Made by a program: the position numbers and the translations under genes. Under the pieces are notes generated by a model. It was not told where the DNA came from and did no database searches. It saw nothing but the letters and a program-made list of their open reading frames with translations. DNA of 64,000 bases from Fonticula-like sp. SCN 57-25. Its lineage: Eukaryota > Nucleariida > Rotosphaerida. The stretch is from assembly GCA_001724245.1 (NCBI GenBank), contig MEDX01000016.1:16113-80112 (forward strand), given 5' to 3'. This document shows positions 12,401 through 23,345 of this stretch, piece after piece (position 1 is the stretch's first letter; the number at the start of each line of letters is the position of its first letter).

Positions 12401-15400
12401 TCGAGGACGGCGACACAATCGCTGCTTTCCGAAAGGTGGAGGCGCTTGGCGATGCCGCGGTCGAGATTTGCGAAGAGCTCTTTTACAAGAACCAAAAGTA
12501 CCATGTCAAGCTCTTTGTGGTCAGCTACCTGCTCAACAATCTGCCGCACCTCCTCACGCTCGAGACGTACAACAGGCTTTACTCGGAAGAGCTCGGTATC
12601 AAGCTCCTCGTGCGCATGCCAAAGGACGAGCACCGCGTACGCTGAAGGATGGAATCAAATGTAACATGCTAATTTTTGTGTGTTTGTAGCGCTGCCAGCA
12701 CGTGGCCGGGTACCCGAACTTGATCATTGAGACGCTGCTCATGAGCGGCAACATTTCTCTTGCCGACACGCTCATGCAAGAATTCCACGAGCTCAGGTCG
12801 GACAACCTGATCGTCACATACGCGCGCAAGGGTGCGCACCTTTTTGCGTCATTTTGCTATTTATTTACCTGTTTGTGCAGCGATCCATATTCGCAATCGT
12901 GCAGAGCGCATGAAGCTCAAGCGTCAGCGTACGTCACATTTTGACCACTGTATCTTGCTCATTTTTGATATCTTTTGCTGCAGATACGAGCATTGACCAC
13001 AATATTCCGCCGCTCTCGTCTTCGGTTTCAAACATGTCTGCGTCGTCGCTCCCCCCGCCATCTCCCGTCACGTCTCAGCCCGACGCCCCGCCCAAGCTCA
13101 CCGGCGACGCCGAGACTGACAGCCGCCTTCGCGAGGCCTTTATGTTTGCCGACGCCCCAAATGTGTCGCTCTGCAAGCGCATCCTCGCCCTGTGCTCGCA
13201 CCCGCACCGCATCGGCCAGGCGTGCCTCACCTTTTGCGACCAAATGTCGCAAAAGCTGTCGAGCCCCGACTATGACGGCGAGATTGACGCGATTGTCGGC
13301 ATCATCCAGCAGCTTCTCTTCCACGCCAAAATGTCGTACCTGCGCATGAGCGACGGCAACAGCAGCCTCGTCGCGCTGTGCGACACGTACATTACGCACA
13401 TGGAAGTGCTGCGGATGCTCGTCAGCGAGCGCTGCAGCGCATCGGTGACGCTCGCGGACCTCAACGAGCCCGCCAAGACGCGCGTCCTGCGCGACAACCT
13501 CATCAAGGACGACCGGTTTAGGCTCGCGCTCGAGGTCGCGTCAAAGTGCCGCATCGAGACGGAGCCAGTGTGGGCGGTTTGGGGGATCCAAAAGCTGCAC
13601 TTGGGGCAGTACGAGGAGGCAAGGGAAAAGTTTAAGAATTGCCTCGGTACGTTGGGTGATGAGATGATATATGGATAGATGTGGATGGATAGTGTGATAG
13701 ATAGATGTGTATGTGTGTTGATAAAGAGTTTGATGGTGTAGATAGATGTTTATTGTGCAAAAGTGGTCTATATCATGTGCCTTTCAAATATGCTAATATG
13801 CTTGCAGTTCCCGTGGATGACGCGCGTGGGACTGGAGCGAATCTGCGTCTGATTGGCGATGTGCTGCTCGCGCTTGAGGAAGGCGCGCCATTGAGCGTCC
13901 CGCCGGTCAAGGACATGCAGATGCGCCTCGCCCGCTTCTACCAGACGTACTCGAAGAAGAGCTGTACGCGAAAGTGGCGATTTTTTTGGTTTCTGACCAC
14001 TTTTTGATTGCAGCCGAGGGCATTTTCAGCGCTTTTCTGCCGTCTAACGCGAGCGAATACGCCGACGAGATGGAAGCGTGCGTCACTTTCCTTATCAACT
14101 TTTCTTCTGACATGGTTTTAGTATTCGCAAGCGCAATGCAGCGCAGTTCCCGACGCTGCCCGCCGTGAGCGACGTGTCGTCCCTCGACAAGGAGCGCCTT
14201 TCTCAGTGCGAGTGGTACCTTCGGACGTACGCGCCGCCTCGTCACCTCGTTGCGTTCTACGTCAAGCACGGCTTATTTGGGCTTGCGTGCACGACGGCCG
14301 CCGAGAACGATATTGGCGCAGTCGCGTTTATGGAGGACCTGCTGACGCCGTGTATGGCGCGTGGGCAGCTCGCGCGTCTCCGCATCGACATGCGCGAACT
14401 CAGCGGTGCGCATTAATTTAATTGCGGTATTCCTTGTAGATATTATGTCTTTTGTGTGGGTATATTTTCATATTTGTATCATTATGTGTCATTTTGTGGC
14501 TACTTTCATGTCATTTTTGGTCATGTTCTCACACCTTTTCAGATGACAAGGTGGCGCGCCTGAATGGGTACCTGCTGTCGGCCTGCCGCCACTTTAACCA
14601 GGCTGGGCAAATGCGCCAGCTGTACGTGCTGCAAGTCTTTATGCAGGACCACATGCGCGCCGGCTTGACGTGCATCAAGTTGTTCCTCAAGCGCGTCAGC
14701 GAAGTTACCGACGTCGAGGACGCCGTCGGGTACCTCATCAAGGCAAAGGCGCACCTCGACGATGCAATGCGGCTGACGCCGTCGGCCGTGAATGCTTATC
14801 CAAAGGCGTCGGGGCGCGACGATGGCAAGGATCTCGGCTCGCTCGATAGCATTGGAGCGGCGCTCAGCGAAAAGGACGCCATGAGATACATGACGGTGCG
14901 ACATTTTGTCATTTTAGTTGTGTTTTGCGTTTTATTGGTATCACTTTTGCATCTTTTTGCATCATTTTTGCATCATTTCTCTATCATTTCTCTATTTTTC
15001 TCCGTTTTCTCTTTAACTAAACCGCCTTTTCAGACGGTGAATCTTCAGCTGGAGACCTGCCAGGTGTTTGCTCGCGAGCCCAAGGCACCCGCTGCTTCCT
15101 CTGCGTCTGCCCCCCCGGCCGGCGGCGAAAAGCCCGAAGCGCAAGGGCGAAATCTGCGTGCGCCTTCTTCTTCTCGACGACTTTGACCTCGCCTTCCGCA
15201 TCATCCAAGAGTTCCGCCTGCCCGGCGTGGACATTTACGAGCAGGCCATCAAGGCGATGGCGCGCGCCAAGGCGGTCCCGCGCGTCGACAACCTGCTCAG
15301 GAACATTAAGGGAGTCGTCTCGAACGAGGACTGGGACCGCGTCCTCGACGTGTGCGTCAACGTGTTTGCGCGCGAGAATCAGGATGCAAAGGTGCGACTC

Positions 15401-15656
15401 AAAAGTGGCCGAGATCTGATGACCATAATCTGACGACTAAAATCTGTTTTAGAATGCCGACAAGTATATTGCGATGATTATGGACGTGACGAACCGCATT
15501 AGCGGGAATATTGTGGCGGGCAAGCTCAAGGCCGCGTACCTCATCGCGGTGCAGTACAAGATGCACACGCAGGTGGAGAGGATCAGGACAGAGGCAATTA
15601 GACAAAAGCAGCAGTCAATCGTGACACTCTGCGACAAGTATCTCGATGAGCAGTGA
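6491..15656 (+). CDS. ZFYVE26: Spastizin-like FYVE protein (ZFYVE26/FYVE-CENT)
   Basis: Giant alpha-solenoid protein; animal ZFYVE26 binds PI3P and works with spatacsin and AP-5 in lysosome reformation. I place 21 exons: 6491-7193, 7243-7619, 7665-7722, 7768-8273, 8320-8826, 8870-9069, 9124-9518, 9566-9883, 9935-10315, 10363-10476, 10525-10691, 10738-12636, 12690-12831, 12881-12928, 12984-13646, 13808-13963, 14014-14077, 14122-14405, 14543-14895, 15034-15391, 15453-15656; about 2,631 residues (human 2,539). The FYVE domain (residues ~1480-1550) has CMLC, FNRRHHCRACGKVVC (the RRHHCR lipid-binding core), CSPF and VCRVC, followed by a Pro/Gln-rich linker. Flanks are helical; LLLDDFDLAFRIIQEF and the C-terminal LKAAYLIAVQYKMH match the family's conserved end. 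One problem: the frame slips by one base at a run of seven C (15110-15116). Confidence 0.88.
13647..13807 (+). repeat. GATAGATG/GGAT microsatellite inside a spastizin intron
   Basis: This intron is 161 nt, against 43-55 for most in the gene. Its middle is built of irregular GATAGATG, TGGATGGATA and GTGT units between the gtacg donor and a TATGCTTGCAG acceptor. Expansion of a simple repeat explains the extra length. Two other long introns in the gene (14406-14542 and 14896-15033) are T-rich with repeated TTTTGCATCA- and TGTCATTTT-like units. Confidence 0.7.
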
Positions 15657-15822
15657 GGGGGATTATCGCCTCACACATGTATTAATATATCAATTCATTA
15701 TTCTTTATTTTCAGTCAGATCATTGTCTGATCACTTGCAGATCACTTGCGCGACCACCTTACACAGTCATCAAAAGTCAGATTGCACGTCAGTTTGCAGG
15801 TGGCTGCGTGGAGTCGGCAGCG

Positions 15823-17248
15823 ATGGGGGATCAACCGCGGGGCAAGGCGTCTGGGAACGCCTCCCCTGATCTCGACGACGCAGAAGACGACGCGCTATTC
15901 CTTCACGACGATGAGAGCGAGGACGGCCTGCTGGACGCATCGACGCCAACGCGCGCGGCGGGCGCGGCCGGGTGGCGTGCCTACATCCCCACCCGCCGCG
16001 TGTTCGCAACCCTGCTGCTCGGTCAAGTCGTGTCGATCTTTATCACTGGTACGACGGCAATGGCAGCTGAGCGGCATATTGACTATTGCACAGGAACGGG
16101 AGTTTCGAGCCAGTTTCTCGCGTCAGACTTTGGCGTCAATATCCCGACGGCGCAGAGCTGGTGGAATTATATGCTGCTGCTGCTCGTCTACGGGTCGTGG
16201 GCCCTCTACCACGACCGTCGCAGGTGCGTGTGCCCGTCTATTCGTTCAAAAGGCCTTACCATTTGCGTCTAGTTTCGCTGCGGCCTTTCGTCAACGGTGG
16301 TGGAAGTTTGCGCTGCTGGCGCTGCTCGACGTCGAGGCCAACTTTCTCGTCGTGCTCGCCTACCAATACACAAACCTGACGTCCATCATGATTATCGACT
16401 CTTTCGCCATCCCGACCGTCATGGTCCTCTCCCACTTTGTCCTAAAGTGCGCCGCTTGATATGATCTACTCAGTACTGATGCCGTGCAGGATGCGGTTCA
16501 AGCTGCAGCATATCATTGCCGTCTTTATGTGCCTCGCGGGCCTCATTCTCCTCGTCGTTTCAGACCTCTTGGCGGACGGCGGGAGCGACGAGGCGTCCAA
16601 CGCGCTCAAGGGCGACCTCTTTTGCTTCATGGGCGCGTTCCTGTATGGTGTCGCCAACGTGTGGCAGGAGATCCTCGTCAAGCAGCAGGGGCGGATGGAG
16701 TACCTCTCAATGATCGGCATCTTTGGGACAGTCATTAGCGGCACGCAAGTGTATGCAAACTAATGCGGGTTTGCGCATGGTACTTATACTATGATGTAGG
16801 GCCATTTTTGAGCGCGCGGCGCTGGCGGCCATCGTGTGGAACTGGCAAATTGGTGCGCATTTATATCGCTGCACTTTACGCGTACTCACGGCGGCGAAAT
16901 GCAGTTTTGCTGCTGTTTTCCTTTGCGTTTTGCATGTTTTCGGTGTACTCGCTCGGCCCCATCATTCTTGCGCGCGCGTCTGCGACGCTGTTCAACCTGT
17001 CGCTGCTCACGTCCGACTTTTACGGCCTCATGGCGGGCCTCCTCATCTTTAGCCTCGACATCAACCCGCTGTATTATGGCGCGTTCGTCATCGTCATCCT
17101 CGGGCTCATCCTGTACGAGCACAGCCCGCCGCAGCAGGAGATCCAGCGCGGGGAAAGGCGGTTGCTCGACGACAGCATCAACGACGACGAGGACGATGAT
17201 TCGCTCATTTTTGGAAGCGAGCAGGATGACGAAATATTTCAAGTGTAA
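15823..17248 (+). CDS. SLC35F1/F2-family solute transporter
   Basis: Ten-span drug/metabolite-superfamily transporter of the SLC35F1/F2/F6 group (DUF914). The substrate is not established for this branch. Exons 15823-16223, 16273-16446, 16490-16750, 16800-16852 and 16905-17248 encode 410 residues. An acidic N-terminal tail is followed by VFATLLLGQVVSIFITGT, then the family signature LLALLDVEANFLVVLAYQY, TSIMIIDSFAIPTVMVLSH, KLQHIIAVFMCLAGLILLVV, a GDLFCFMGAFLYGVANVWQE segment (the EamA-type repeat) and SVYSLGPIILARASATLFNL near the end. The tail is again acidic (SINDDEDDDSL). Introns are 43-52 nt; intron 3 has gtatg in place of the usual gtRcg. An ER or plasma-membrane site is possible. Confidence 0.9.
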
Positions 17249-17341
17249 ATAAGTAAAAGTGAAATGTTGTCCGTGAATACACAATACGAATTCATTCGTT
17301 TTTAATACATGAAAGAGAGGCAAAGAGGCGGCAAAGGCGGG

Positions 17342-17730
17342 CTACTGGTAGTACATTTCCAAGTTCATGCCGTCGTGGATCTCGTCTAGCAAGGAAAAGT
17401 GAGCAAACCAGCACGGCAGAGGCACGGGGAGGAACGCACAGTCGGCAAGAGAGATGTGGTCCTTGTAGATGGTGTACCTGGAAATATGTGAGCAATTCCG
17501 AGTTGAACGAGGCGCGGCCGTACCATTTCTTGAGGACGATCTTTTCGGGGCGCGTGCCGGTCTGCGCAGCAATGACAAGCTTCAAGTCGCCGATAGTGTC
17601 ATCGGAACTAAACAAAATCACACTCTTAGCACTCCTAGTTTCACGTAGAGCACAACGAGAGCGCGTACTCGGCCTTGACGCGGACCTTCTTGCCGAGACG
17701 GTCGTTACAGATCACCTCAATGACCGTCAT
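17342..17730 (-). CDS. UBL5: Ubiquitin-like protein 5 (UBL5/Hub1)
   Basis: Ubiquitin-like modifier that binds spliceosome components (Snu66, Prp38) without conjugation and influences use of weak 5' splice sites. Four exons in order 17730-17669, 17607-17524, 17477-17440, 17385-17342 join into 75 residues (human 73). Spliced motifs: [64 protein letters not shown]. The end is the typical Hub1 double tyrosine, with no diglycine. Three introns of 61, 46 and 54 nt in a 76-codon gene is dense even for this region. Its ATG is 92 bases from that of the divergent esterase. Identity is very strong because the sequence follows the conserved protein along its whole length. Confidence 0.95.
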
Positions 17731-17822
17731 TCTGCGTTCGTTGGAGATGTGCAAACTTGAATGCAAACTGGCAATTGCACCGTCAGCAAAGAGTGCCTGA
17801 AAATCAACAACCTTTAGCGGCG

Positions 17823-19599
17823 ATGGTGGCACCGAGCAAGGAGGCGGTGGACAAGGCGCGCCTCTCGAACCGCGTTCGCATTGTTGCCAGCACTCTTCTT
17901 TGGTACGTTAATACCATTCCTTTGGTTTCATTGCTAAATGTTTTCGCAGGGTTTTGCTGTACCGCTATGTCGGTCGCCGGTCAACGACTCGTACGTGTTT
18001 TAGTTTGGTATGCATGCGGCTAACGGTCCGCTAGGCAATGTGAAGCCGCTCCAAGTTGTTGTCGCGACCCTGCTCGGTCGCCACGTATTTATTAATCTTG
18101 GCGTCTTCTTCGGCCTTACCCGTACGCTCGATCCCATGCCTTGATCGTTGCTGACAGATCGTTGCAGCGCCCTCCCCTCCATCTGGGGTTCGATCTCTCT
18201 GAGCCCGCTGCCTTCGCTGTACTGACCGATGCTTTAGCTTCACCCCGAATATGGGAATGGAATAGGGATGCTGACGGCGCTTGATGCGGGCTTTATCCTG
18301 TGCTCGCGCATCCCGTGGCGCCCGGTTCGCGATGTGCTGTCGGTGTTGCTCAGCCTCCCCTTCATCGTCATGCAGGACACGGCCGTTCAGCTTGTGCGCT
18401 CCTCTCCCTCTTTCTGTGCCGCCAACCCAATATTATTTTAGGTTCAGCGTGCTCGCCTCACTGGCGACATCTACTCGATGCGTTACCTTTGGAACAAGGG
18501 CTTTGACAACCCCATTCTCGCCGCGATCACGCAGGCGCGCATCACGACGTCGATGCGTCGCACTATGCGGATCGACGTCGGCCGCTTTCTCCCGGCCGAG
18601 TTCAAGCACCTTGCCGACGCCTCTTGCTACCTTCTCTTCAACGGCAGCGAGGAGGAGCTCAATAACGCGACCTCGGTACTCCTTTACTTTCACGGCGGCG
18701 GGTTTGCGTGCATGTCGCCGCGCCACCACGAAGAGTACCTCGGTCCCGTACGACATTGTGGTCCGCGCTGCTTTCCTGACACGTATTCTAGTGGGCGAAC
18801 CAGACGCGCATGCCCGTCCTCGCGATCGACTATGTCAAGGCGCCCGAGCACCCTTACCCGGCCGCGTCCCTGCAATGCTACGCGCTTTACCGAGTCATGC
18901 TGGAAACGCAGGGCGCCTGCATCGGCATCAGGAGCGGCGCAAAGATCAACATTGTCGTTGGAGGCGACTCTGCGTGCGTGCCTTTTCCTTGCCTTTTCCG
19001 TGCTAATTTGTGCGGCAGCGGCGGTAATTTGAGCGTGACGACGACGCTGCGCGCCCTCTCGGACAATGTGGCGCCGCCGCACGGCCTCATGCTCGTCTAC
19101 CCGGTCGTCGCGCTCAACTTTGGGTCGGTCAGCGACGTGGTGAGCGTCGACAAGCGCCCCATCATCGCGTCGCAGCTCAGGCACCTGCAGGACCCCATCC
19201 TGCCTCTGAGCATCCTGCTCAATGTCCCGGGCGGTGCGCACATGGACCTTTCCTTTTTGTTCAATTTGAATTTTAATCAAATTTGTTTCTCTAGCTTATG
19301 CTCCTCATATGAGCAAGGAGGAGCTTGAGGCGGACCCCTTTTTCCTGCCGTTCTACCAGCCCGACGATATGTTTGCGCGCTTCCCGCCGACCGTGATCCA
19401 CGTCGGCAACATGGACCCGCTCTACGACGATTCGCTCATCCTTGCCAAGCGGCTGCGCGAGTCCAACCCGGACCGGCACGTCGAGCTCATCGAGATGGAC
19501 GGGTACTCGCACGGCTACATGAACATGACGGCCACGATGCCCAGTGGGCCGCGCATGCTGCGCGCCATGGGCGAACGGATCATTCACCTCGCCGCGTAG
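17823..19599 (+). CDS. Membrane-anchored esterase of the hormone-sensitive lipase family
   Basis: Alpha/beta hydrolase expected to cleave carboxyl esters (acyl- or steryl-ester type). Nine exons: 17823-17902, 17950-17990, 18035-18121, 18168-18187, 18238-18393, 18442-18747, 18792-18973, 19019-19233, 19295-19599; 463 residues with all phases consistent. Exon 4 is only 20 nt. The N terminus carries two likely membrane segments (IVASTLLWVLLY and VVVATLLGRHVFINLGVFF), then GMLTALDAGFIL and the catalytic domain: oxyanion motif YFHGGGFACMSP, nucleophile GDSAGGN restored across an intron, acid in GNMDPLYDDS and the histidine in MDGYSHGYMN. These are the HGGG/GDSAG features of bacterial family IV and mammalian HSL/AADAC. 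Substrate is not predictable. Say1-type sterol deacetylase is one candidate. Confidence 0.85.
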
Positions 19600-19718
19600 C
19601 GGATACACACAGCATGCTTTTGTCTCTGTACCTTTCACACAATTATTTCAAGCAATACACATCATTTATGTCACGGTAAATACAAAGAGCAAGGCAGAAC
19701 AGGGGGAGGAAAGGTCGC

Positions 19719-20271
19719 TTAGGTCTTTTGAAGACGCTTGAAGCGCGACTCTGTGTGGCTGTGAGCGGCAAAGTCGGCGGCAAAGAAAAGGCGTACCGAG
19801 CTGTTTCGAGTATTCGTCAAGCCGGCGGGTGGCCTCCTCTAGTTGTGCAATGTTCTCGTCGACCTTGTCGATTTGCTCAAGGTAGGGCGCGAACGAGGTG
19901 TCTAGGGAATCGTCAGCGCGATGGTAACAAAAAGATTATTCGTACATTTCTCCTGAAGCGACGCCATCAGCACATTAAGGTGCTCCGTCAGCTGCGACAT
20001 GTCGCCGTAATTCGTCTTTGCAAGCTTGTTCATGTGCTGCAGGAGGAGGTAATCCTCCTTGGCCACTATTGTTGACGAAAACAGTCAGTGATCACGCAAA
20101 AGCGGAAGCTCATGAGCACGAACCTCCGAGCTCCGCCTCCATGTACGCAGAGATCTTGCCAAACATGACATCTGCCTGCTGCACGAGCTGCTCCCGCTGC
20201 GCCTCTAGCGTCGGGGCGGCCGCTTCCGGGGCCGCCGCCGCGGCGCTGCGCGCATCCGGCTGCTTCTCCAT
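19719..20271 (-). CDS. BLOC1S2: BLOC-1 subunit 2 (BLOS2)
   Basis: Small coiled-coil subunit of BLOC-1 and BORC, which act in endosome/lysosome cargo sorting and lysosome positioning. Exons in order 20271-20124, 20065-19946, 19901-19797, 19750-19719 give 134 residues (human 142). Each exon is too short to stand out, but joined they read MFGKISAYMEAELG, KEDYLLLQHMNKLAK, TSFAPYLEQIDKVDENIAQL and RLDEYSKQLESRFKRL, the conserved BLOS2 core (the family has LQPYLDQI and KLDAYSKKLE). The N terminus is an Ala/Pro-rich linker. Introns are 58 (gttcg donor), 44 and 46 nt. The ATG is 80 bases from that of the divergent SH3-WW-F-BAR gene, so a bidirectional promoter is likely. Confidence 0.88.
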
Positions 20272-20351
20272 GGTCAAGGGTGAAATCAGGGGCTGAATCT
20301 GGCCCTGTTCTCCGTTACGTGCTACACATTCTTTGTTGTTGTGGGACGACG

Positions 20352-21866
20352 ATGGCGAGCAAGTACTACCTTGCCGCGTACGACTACGAGGCGACTACCG
20401 CGACGAACCTCAGTCTTCGCGCGGGCGAGACTGTTCTTGTTCATGAGATTGGCGAGCAGGGATGGTGGAACGGCCAGACCGGGAGTGGCGCGGGTTGGTT
20501 CCCCGAATCGTACGTCGTTCCCAATGACGATCCCTTGGCGCTCGGATGGGTGCCGCTCACCGACGACCACGGCCGCACCTACTACCTAAACTCTGTGTCG
20601 AATGAGACTTCGTGGGACCGCCCGACGCTGCAGGCGGACGCCGCGCAGGCGGACAACGATGTCCCGCCGCCTCCCCCGCCGCCGGCCGCTGAGCCGGCCG
20701 CTGTCGGGTCTGACCTCGGCGATGCCGAGGTGGAGTCGTCGGCATCGGGGACGGTCGCGGGCGGCAAGTCGGCTGCGGTGACAATTGAGGAGAAGGGCCG
20801 CGTGTACGCTGTCGACCCGACTGGAAAGGTGACGTACGCGGACAATTTCTGGGGCGATTTGCCGAACGGCCAGAGCGGATTCGATCTGCTCGTGCTCAAG
20901 CATCGCAACGGAAAGGAGGTGTTCAAGGACATTGCCGAGTGGATGCGCGAGCGCGCTTCCATTGAGGACCGCTACGCCAAGGACCTCAGCCGCCTGGCAA
21001 AGTTCCCCCTCGCCGACTTTGAGCAAGGGTACGCGATTGCGCTAGTCTATTAGCTTGGCTGACACACCGTGCAGCACGATGAAGACGGCCTGGCATCAGA
21101 TCAAGTTTGATGTTGAGAACCAGAGCCGCGCTCACGGCCGTCTTGCGACGAGCCTCACCGAGCAGGTCGAGCGCCAGCTGATGGCGTACAAGGACGAGGC
21201 CAAGAAGAAGCGCAAGGACGTACGTTTCTTTTAGGTCGCATGAGTGGCCGCGCTGACCCGCTTTCCAGTTTGAGCAAATCATTGCCAAGGACCGCAAGCT
21301 GATGGCGTCGCGCGAGTCGGAAGTCGACAAGGCGCGCCGCCGCTACGTTGATGCCATGAAGACGGCGGACGCCTCTGAGCTGACCGCCCAGCGCGCGATG
21401 AACGACGTGAACAAGGCGCTGTACGTGAAGCTTGACGGTACCGCCAAGACGGACCGCAAGCGCGCGACGCAGACCGGTATCGACTACAAGAAGGCCGTGG
21501 ACGACTACAACGAGGCGCGCAGGCAGTGGGAGGACGACATGAGCCTCGCGTCGCTCGACTTTCAGGAGGCCGAGTTTGACCGCCTCGAGTACCTCAAGAA
21601 GACGCTGCAAACCTACATTGAGAGCGACAAGGAGGTCCGCGAGCAGTTGAACCAGGTACGCCGGCGCCTTTCCCGGTCCTGGTAGTTTGCTAACCATGCT
21701 TTTGAAACTGCAGTCGGGCGAGATGGTGCTCAGCAGCGTGCAGGCCGTCAACGCCGACATTGACATTGAGCTCTTTGTGAGGTCGAAAGCGACCGGAACG
21801 CAGAAGCCGCCGGGTATTTCGTTCAAGGCGTACAATCCAAACCCCAAGGCGCAGCAGCAGCACTGA
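20352..21866 (+). CDS. SH3-WW-F-BAR protein, GAS7-like
   Basis: Membrane-curving adaptor linking lipid bilayers to actin. Exons 20352-21028, 21075-21219, 21269-21655 and 21714-21866 encode 453 residues. Order: SH3 domain at ~5-58 (ALYDY-type AAYDYEATT, GWWNGQ, GWFPESYV), WW domain at ~63-97 (LGWVPLTDDHGRTYYLN, two-Trp spacing to TSWDRP), a polyproline stretch, and an F-BAR domain from ~165 starting NFWGDLPNGQSGFDLL, with KEVFKDIAEWMRERASIEDRYAKDL as the FCH core. The order SH3, WW, FCH is that of animal GAS7. The C terminus is short and ends in a Gln run. It probably works at endocytic or cortical actin sites. It shares an 80-bp divergent promoter with BLOC1S2, another membrane-trafficking gene. 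Confidence 0.9.
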
Positions 21867-22058
21867 AAACAACACTGTTTCATTTCATCATATACTCTTT
21901 ATTCTGTCTTTATCATTATATTTACGCTATTCTTCTTTGTATCTTGATCGCTGGTATCATAGGTAGCTGACAAATGAAGAGCGGTTCTCTGTAGTCACAT
22001 ATATAAAACTATACTCTACCGGCAAATACACGTGTAGATAATTGGCCGCCACGGTGCC

Positions 22059-23345
22059 TTAGTGGGGAAGGGGGCACACCAAAACGCCGTCACCAAAGAC
22101 ACTGCCAACGACCATCTTGTCGCGGCCCACGGCAACGACCGACGAGGCGGCGAGGTCGACCTTGCCTGAGCCGTGCGACTTGAAGATGTCGGTCACCTTG
22201 GCGTCGCCGAGCGGGTTGCTCACGCGGATTCCCTGCGACGGCGCTGCAACACAACGCTTAGCCGGGGCAAAGTAGATGGATATTACGTACACGGGCGGGA
22301 GGCGTCAAAGGCGTGTGCCAAAAAGGTGCCGCCGTCGGGGTGCGAGCCAATGTAGACGTCGTTGGTCGCGGGGTCCACCGAAAGGTTGTCGATGCACGAG
22401 GGAATGTGAATCGCCTTTTCGAGTTCAAGGTCGCCGTCCTTTCCGACCTTGTAGACGCTCAGCGCGCGGCCGACGGTCTCGGCGACAATGAGCTGGCGCA
22501 GAGTCAGCTAAGCAGCGCAAGGAAAAAGGGCGTACGTGCTTGTTGTCGTTGTACGACAAGAGGCCGTTGGGGTAGTTGAGGTTGGGCACCACCGTCTTGG
22601 CGCCCGTGGCGGGGCTCCAGTAGAGGACCGATCCCCAAGCCTGGCCGAGCGCCTGCTCGAGGAGCTTGGCCAGCTGCTGCACACTGCCGGCATCGTTGGA
22701 GATGTAAAAGCTGAATGCTGGTTAATTAACGCGAAATGGGCCAGAGCAAGCGCACCTGTCGGGTCCAACAGCCTCAACGTCGTTGGGCGAGTTCATGAGC
22801 GGGTCGGTCACGGACCGGACATGGGTGAGCGTCAAAGCGTCAAGGTCGACATCAAAGATGTCAATGATGTTTGTAAGGTCGGGCCAGATAAGGTCAAGAA
22901 AGTTGCCGCGCAGCTTGCGGAGGTGGTTGACAACAAAGAGGCGGCGAGCGTTCGTTGCGGGGTCGGTCCACAGGGAGATGCCGTGCGGGTAAAACGAGTT
23001 GTGGGGATATCCGACGAGGGTAAACAGGCGAGGGGTCGCGTTGTCGTCGGCGAGGGACAGCGCGTAGATGCCGACATTCTTGAAATTGGGCGCCTGGCCG
23101 TGGTCAGGAAGATAGTCGGGGCGGCGCGCGTCCGACGAAATGATGGCGGTCTGAGTGGCTTGATCAATTTGAACGTCCTCGGCGCCAAGCATGCCGCGGA
23201 CGGCGCGGCATCCCTCAAGCCCAAACGGCTTAAAGTCCAAATCACCGCTCGCAGCAGCAACATTGCTACGAGTAACAGCAACAAAGATGGCGATGGCGCC
23301 CGCTAGCACGGCGCCCAGGCCCAGCAGCTTGCGCTTGAAGCCCAT
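22059..23345 (-). CDS. Paraoxonase/arylesterase-like lactonase
   Basis: Six-bladed beta-propeller hydrolase of the PON group, which opens lactones in a calcium-dependent site. Exons in order 23345-22756, 22710-22536, 22492-22291, 22243-22059 give 383 residues (human PON1 is 355). An uncleaved-looking hydrophobic N terminus (LLGLGAVLAGAIAIFVAV) resembles the retained signal anchor of PONs. Conserved pieces: GAEDVQID, PHGISLWTD near the catalytic histidine region, MNSPNDVEAVGPDSFYISND (the SPNDV motif with calcium ligands, restored across intron 1), LIVAETVGRALSVY and CIDNLSVDP. The third exon was placed by an acceptor at 22493, giving a 43-nt intron. Native substrates unknown. Upstream lie phased ACCGACC repeats. 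Confidence 0.88.

Noticed and set aside
18122-18142. Possible early stop giving a separate small two-span membrane protein (TRTLDPMP end)
   Set aside because: A splice solution with a 20-nt exon joins this part to the esterase with all phases correct, and unspliced read-through would leave the esterase without its N terminus.
22508-22535. 28-nt intron in the paraoxonase gene
   Set aside because: Using the next acceptor gives a 43-nt intron, typical here, and yields NDNKHLIVAETVG, which fits the family better.
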